Part shown: piece by piece, positions 63,768 to 64,000 of the stretch
Position numbering within the stretch: the first letter of the stretch is position 1
Layout: each line of letters opens with the position of its first letter
NCBI RefSeq assembly: GCF_002804205.1
Contig: NZ_CP024962.1
Location: 248,001 to 312,000, forward strand
DNA length: 64,000 bases
From: Entomoplasma freundtii
GTDB taxonomy: Bacteria; Bacillota_I; Bacilli_A; Mycoplasmatales; Mycoplasmataceae
Direction: 5' to 3'
Position numbers and translations under genes: made by a program
Notes under the pieces: generated by a model
What the model saw: the letters and a program-made list of their open reading frames with translations, nothing else
Told to the model about the DNA's origin: nothing
Database searches by the model: none

Positions 63768-64000
63768 ATGGGAAGTATTGATTTACAAAAAATAAACACC
63801 GAGGCGCAAAATGGACTGACACATCATTTAGAAACCAAAACAACTCCCGAAATTTTAACTTTAATAAATAATGAAGATCAAAAAATCGCTAAAGCCATTG
63901 CCAAAGAAATTCCGACAATTACTAAGGCAACTGATTTATGCTACGAAACCTTAAAAAACCAAGGCCGAATCTTCTATATTGGTGCTGGATCATCCGGTCG
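63768..64000 (+). CDS. murQ: N-acetylmuramic acid 6-phosphate etherase, N-terminal part
   Basis: 77 codons before the window ends. MurQ removes the lactyl ether from MurNAc-6-phosphate, yielding GlcNAc-6-phosphate and D-lactate. The start MGSIDLQKINTEAQNGLTHH, then PEILTLINNEDQKIAKAIAK and GRIFYIGAGSSGR, matches MurQ up to the SIS-domain phosphate site (usual GAGTSGRLG, here GAGSSGR). The usual T-E-x-R-N start is replaced by TEAQNG. AGAGAGG precedes the ATG. Confidence 0.88.
   Translation, partial: MGSIDLQKINTEAQNGLTHHLETKTTPEILTLINNEDQKIAKAIAKEIPTITKATDLCYETLKNQGRIFYIGAGSSG

Noticed and set aside
1-64000. CRISPR array or restriction-modification genes
   Set aside because: No regularly spaced repeats and no recognisable Cas, methylase or restriction subunit; the only nuclease-like accessory genes are the HNH pair.

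Overview
The window comes from a wall-less, low-GC bacterium of the class Mollicutes that reads TGA as tryptophan. Nearly every long gene holds in-frame TGA codons at places where its protein family has Trp, and these genes only reach full length under translation table 4. The Firmicute-like gene order, a short lipoprotein with a VVSC lipobox, split and duplicated PTS permeases, and pst, nox and pdh gene clusters point to the Spiroplasma/Entomoplasma/Mesoplasma group. The exact genus is not decidable from this stretch. All lengths below assume TGA = Trp.

Layout. 1-10.5 kb (minus): start of pdhA, lplA, nox, a formate/nitrite-type channel, manA, cutC, metK, an odd alpha/beta-hydrolase, ymdB, ylxM and ftsY (frameshifted). 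10.6-15.7 kb (minus): phosphate cassette phoU-pstB-pstCA(fused)-pstS. 15.7-22.7 kb (minus): smc, rnc, plsX, fakA-like, asp23, next to rpmB (plus). 23.1-27.1 kb: beta-glucoside PTS and 6-phospho-beta-glucosidase with a divergent RpiR regulator. 27.1-28.5 kb: a membrane protein, tRNA-Leu(CAA) and a small coiled-coil protein. 28.5-37.2 kb (minus): rsmD, gmk, rsmB, an unknown anchored protein, stp, prkC, rsgA, rpe, thiN. 37.3-40.2 kb (plus): def and rnjA. 40.3-44.4 kb (minus): D-2-hydroxyacid dehydrogenase, an unknown protein, an ABC exporter and a C2H2-like protein. 44.5-50.2 kb (minus): two fructose-type PTS permeases around a lipoprotein, plus an RpiR regulator. 50.4-55 kb: an HU-like protein with a long tail, a tiny membrane protein, ridA, and a large membrane protein with LemA. 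55.1-59.3 kb: two HNH-type genes around infC-rpmI-rplT and a decayed second copy of that locus. 59.5-64 kb (plus): an unknown protein, an SDR, murR, murP and the start of murQ.

The gene order rsmB/stp/prkC/rsgA/rpe/thiN ... rpmB/asp23/fakA/plsX/rnc/smc ... ftsY/ylxM matches a block long known from Bacillus. Here it is interrupted by the beta-glucoside cassette and the phosphate cassette.

Strongest leads: (1) the HU-like protein and ribosomal protein L20 share a C-terminal module of about 60-90 residues (18 of 57 positions identical with no gaps, aligned by eye); (2) the HNH-infC-rpmI-rplT locus was duplicated and the second copy has decayed, leaving an HNH gene, an infC-leader fossil and an L20-tail fossil; (3) ftsY is split by a frameshift at an A10 run holding a dnaX-type A-AAA-AAG slippery heptamer; (4) a MurNAc uptake and catabolism cluster (murR-murP-murQ) sits in an organism expected to lack peptidoglycan; (5) a readable terminator/antiterminator switch precedes infC.
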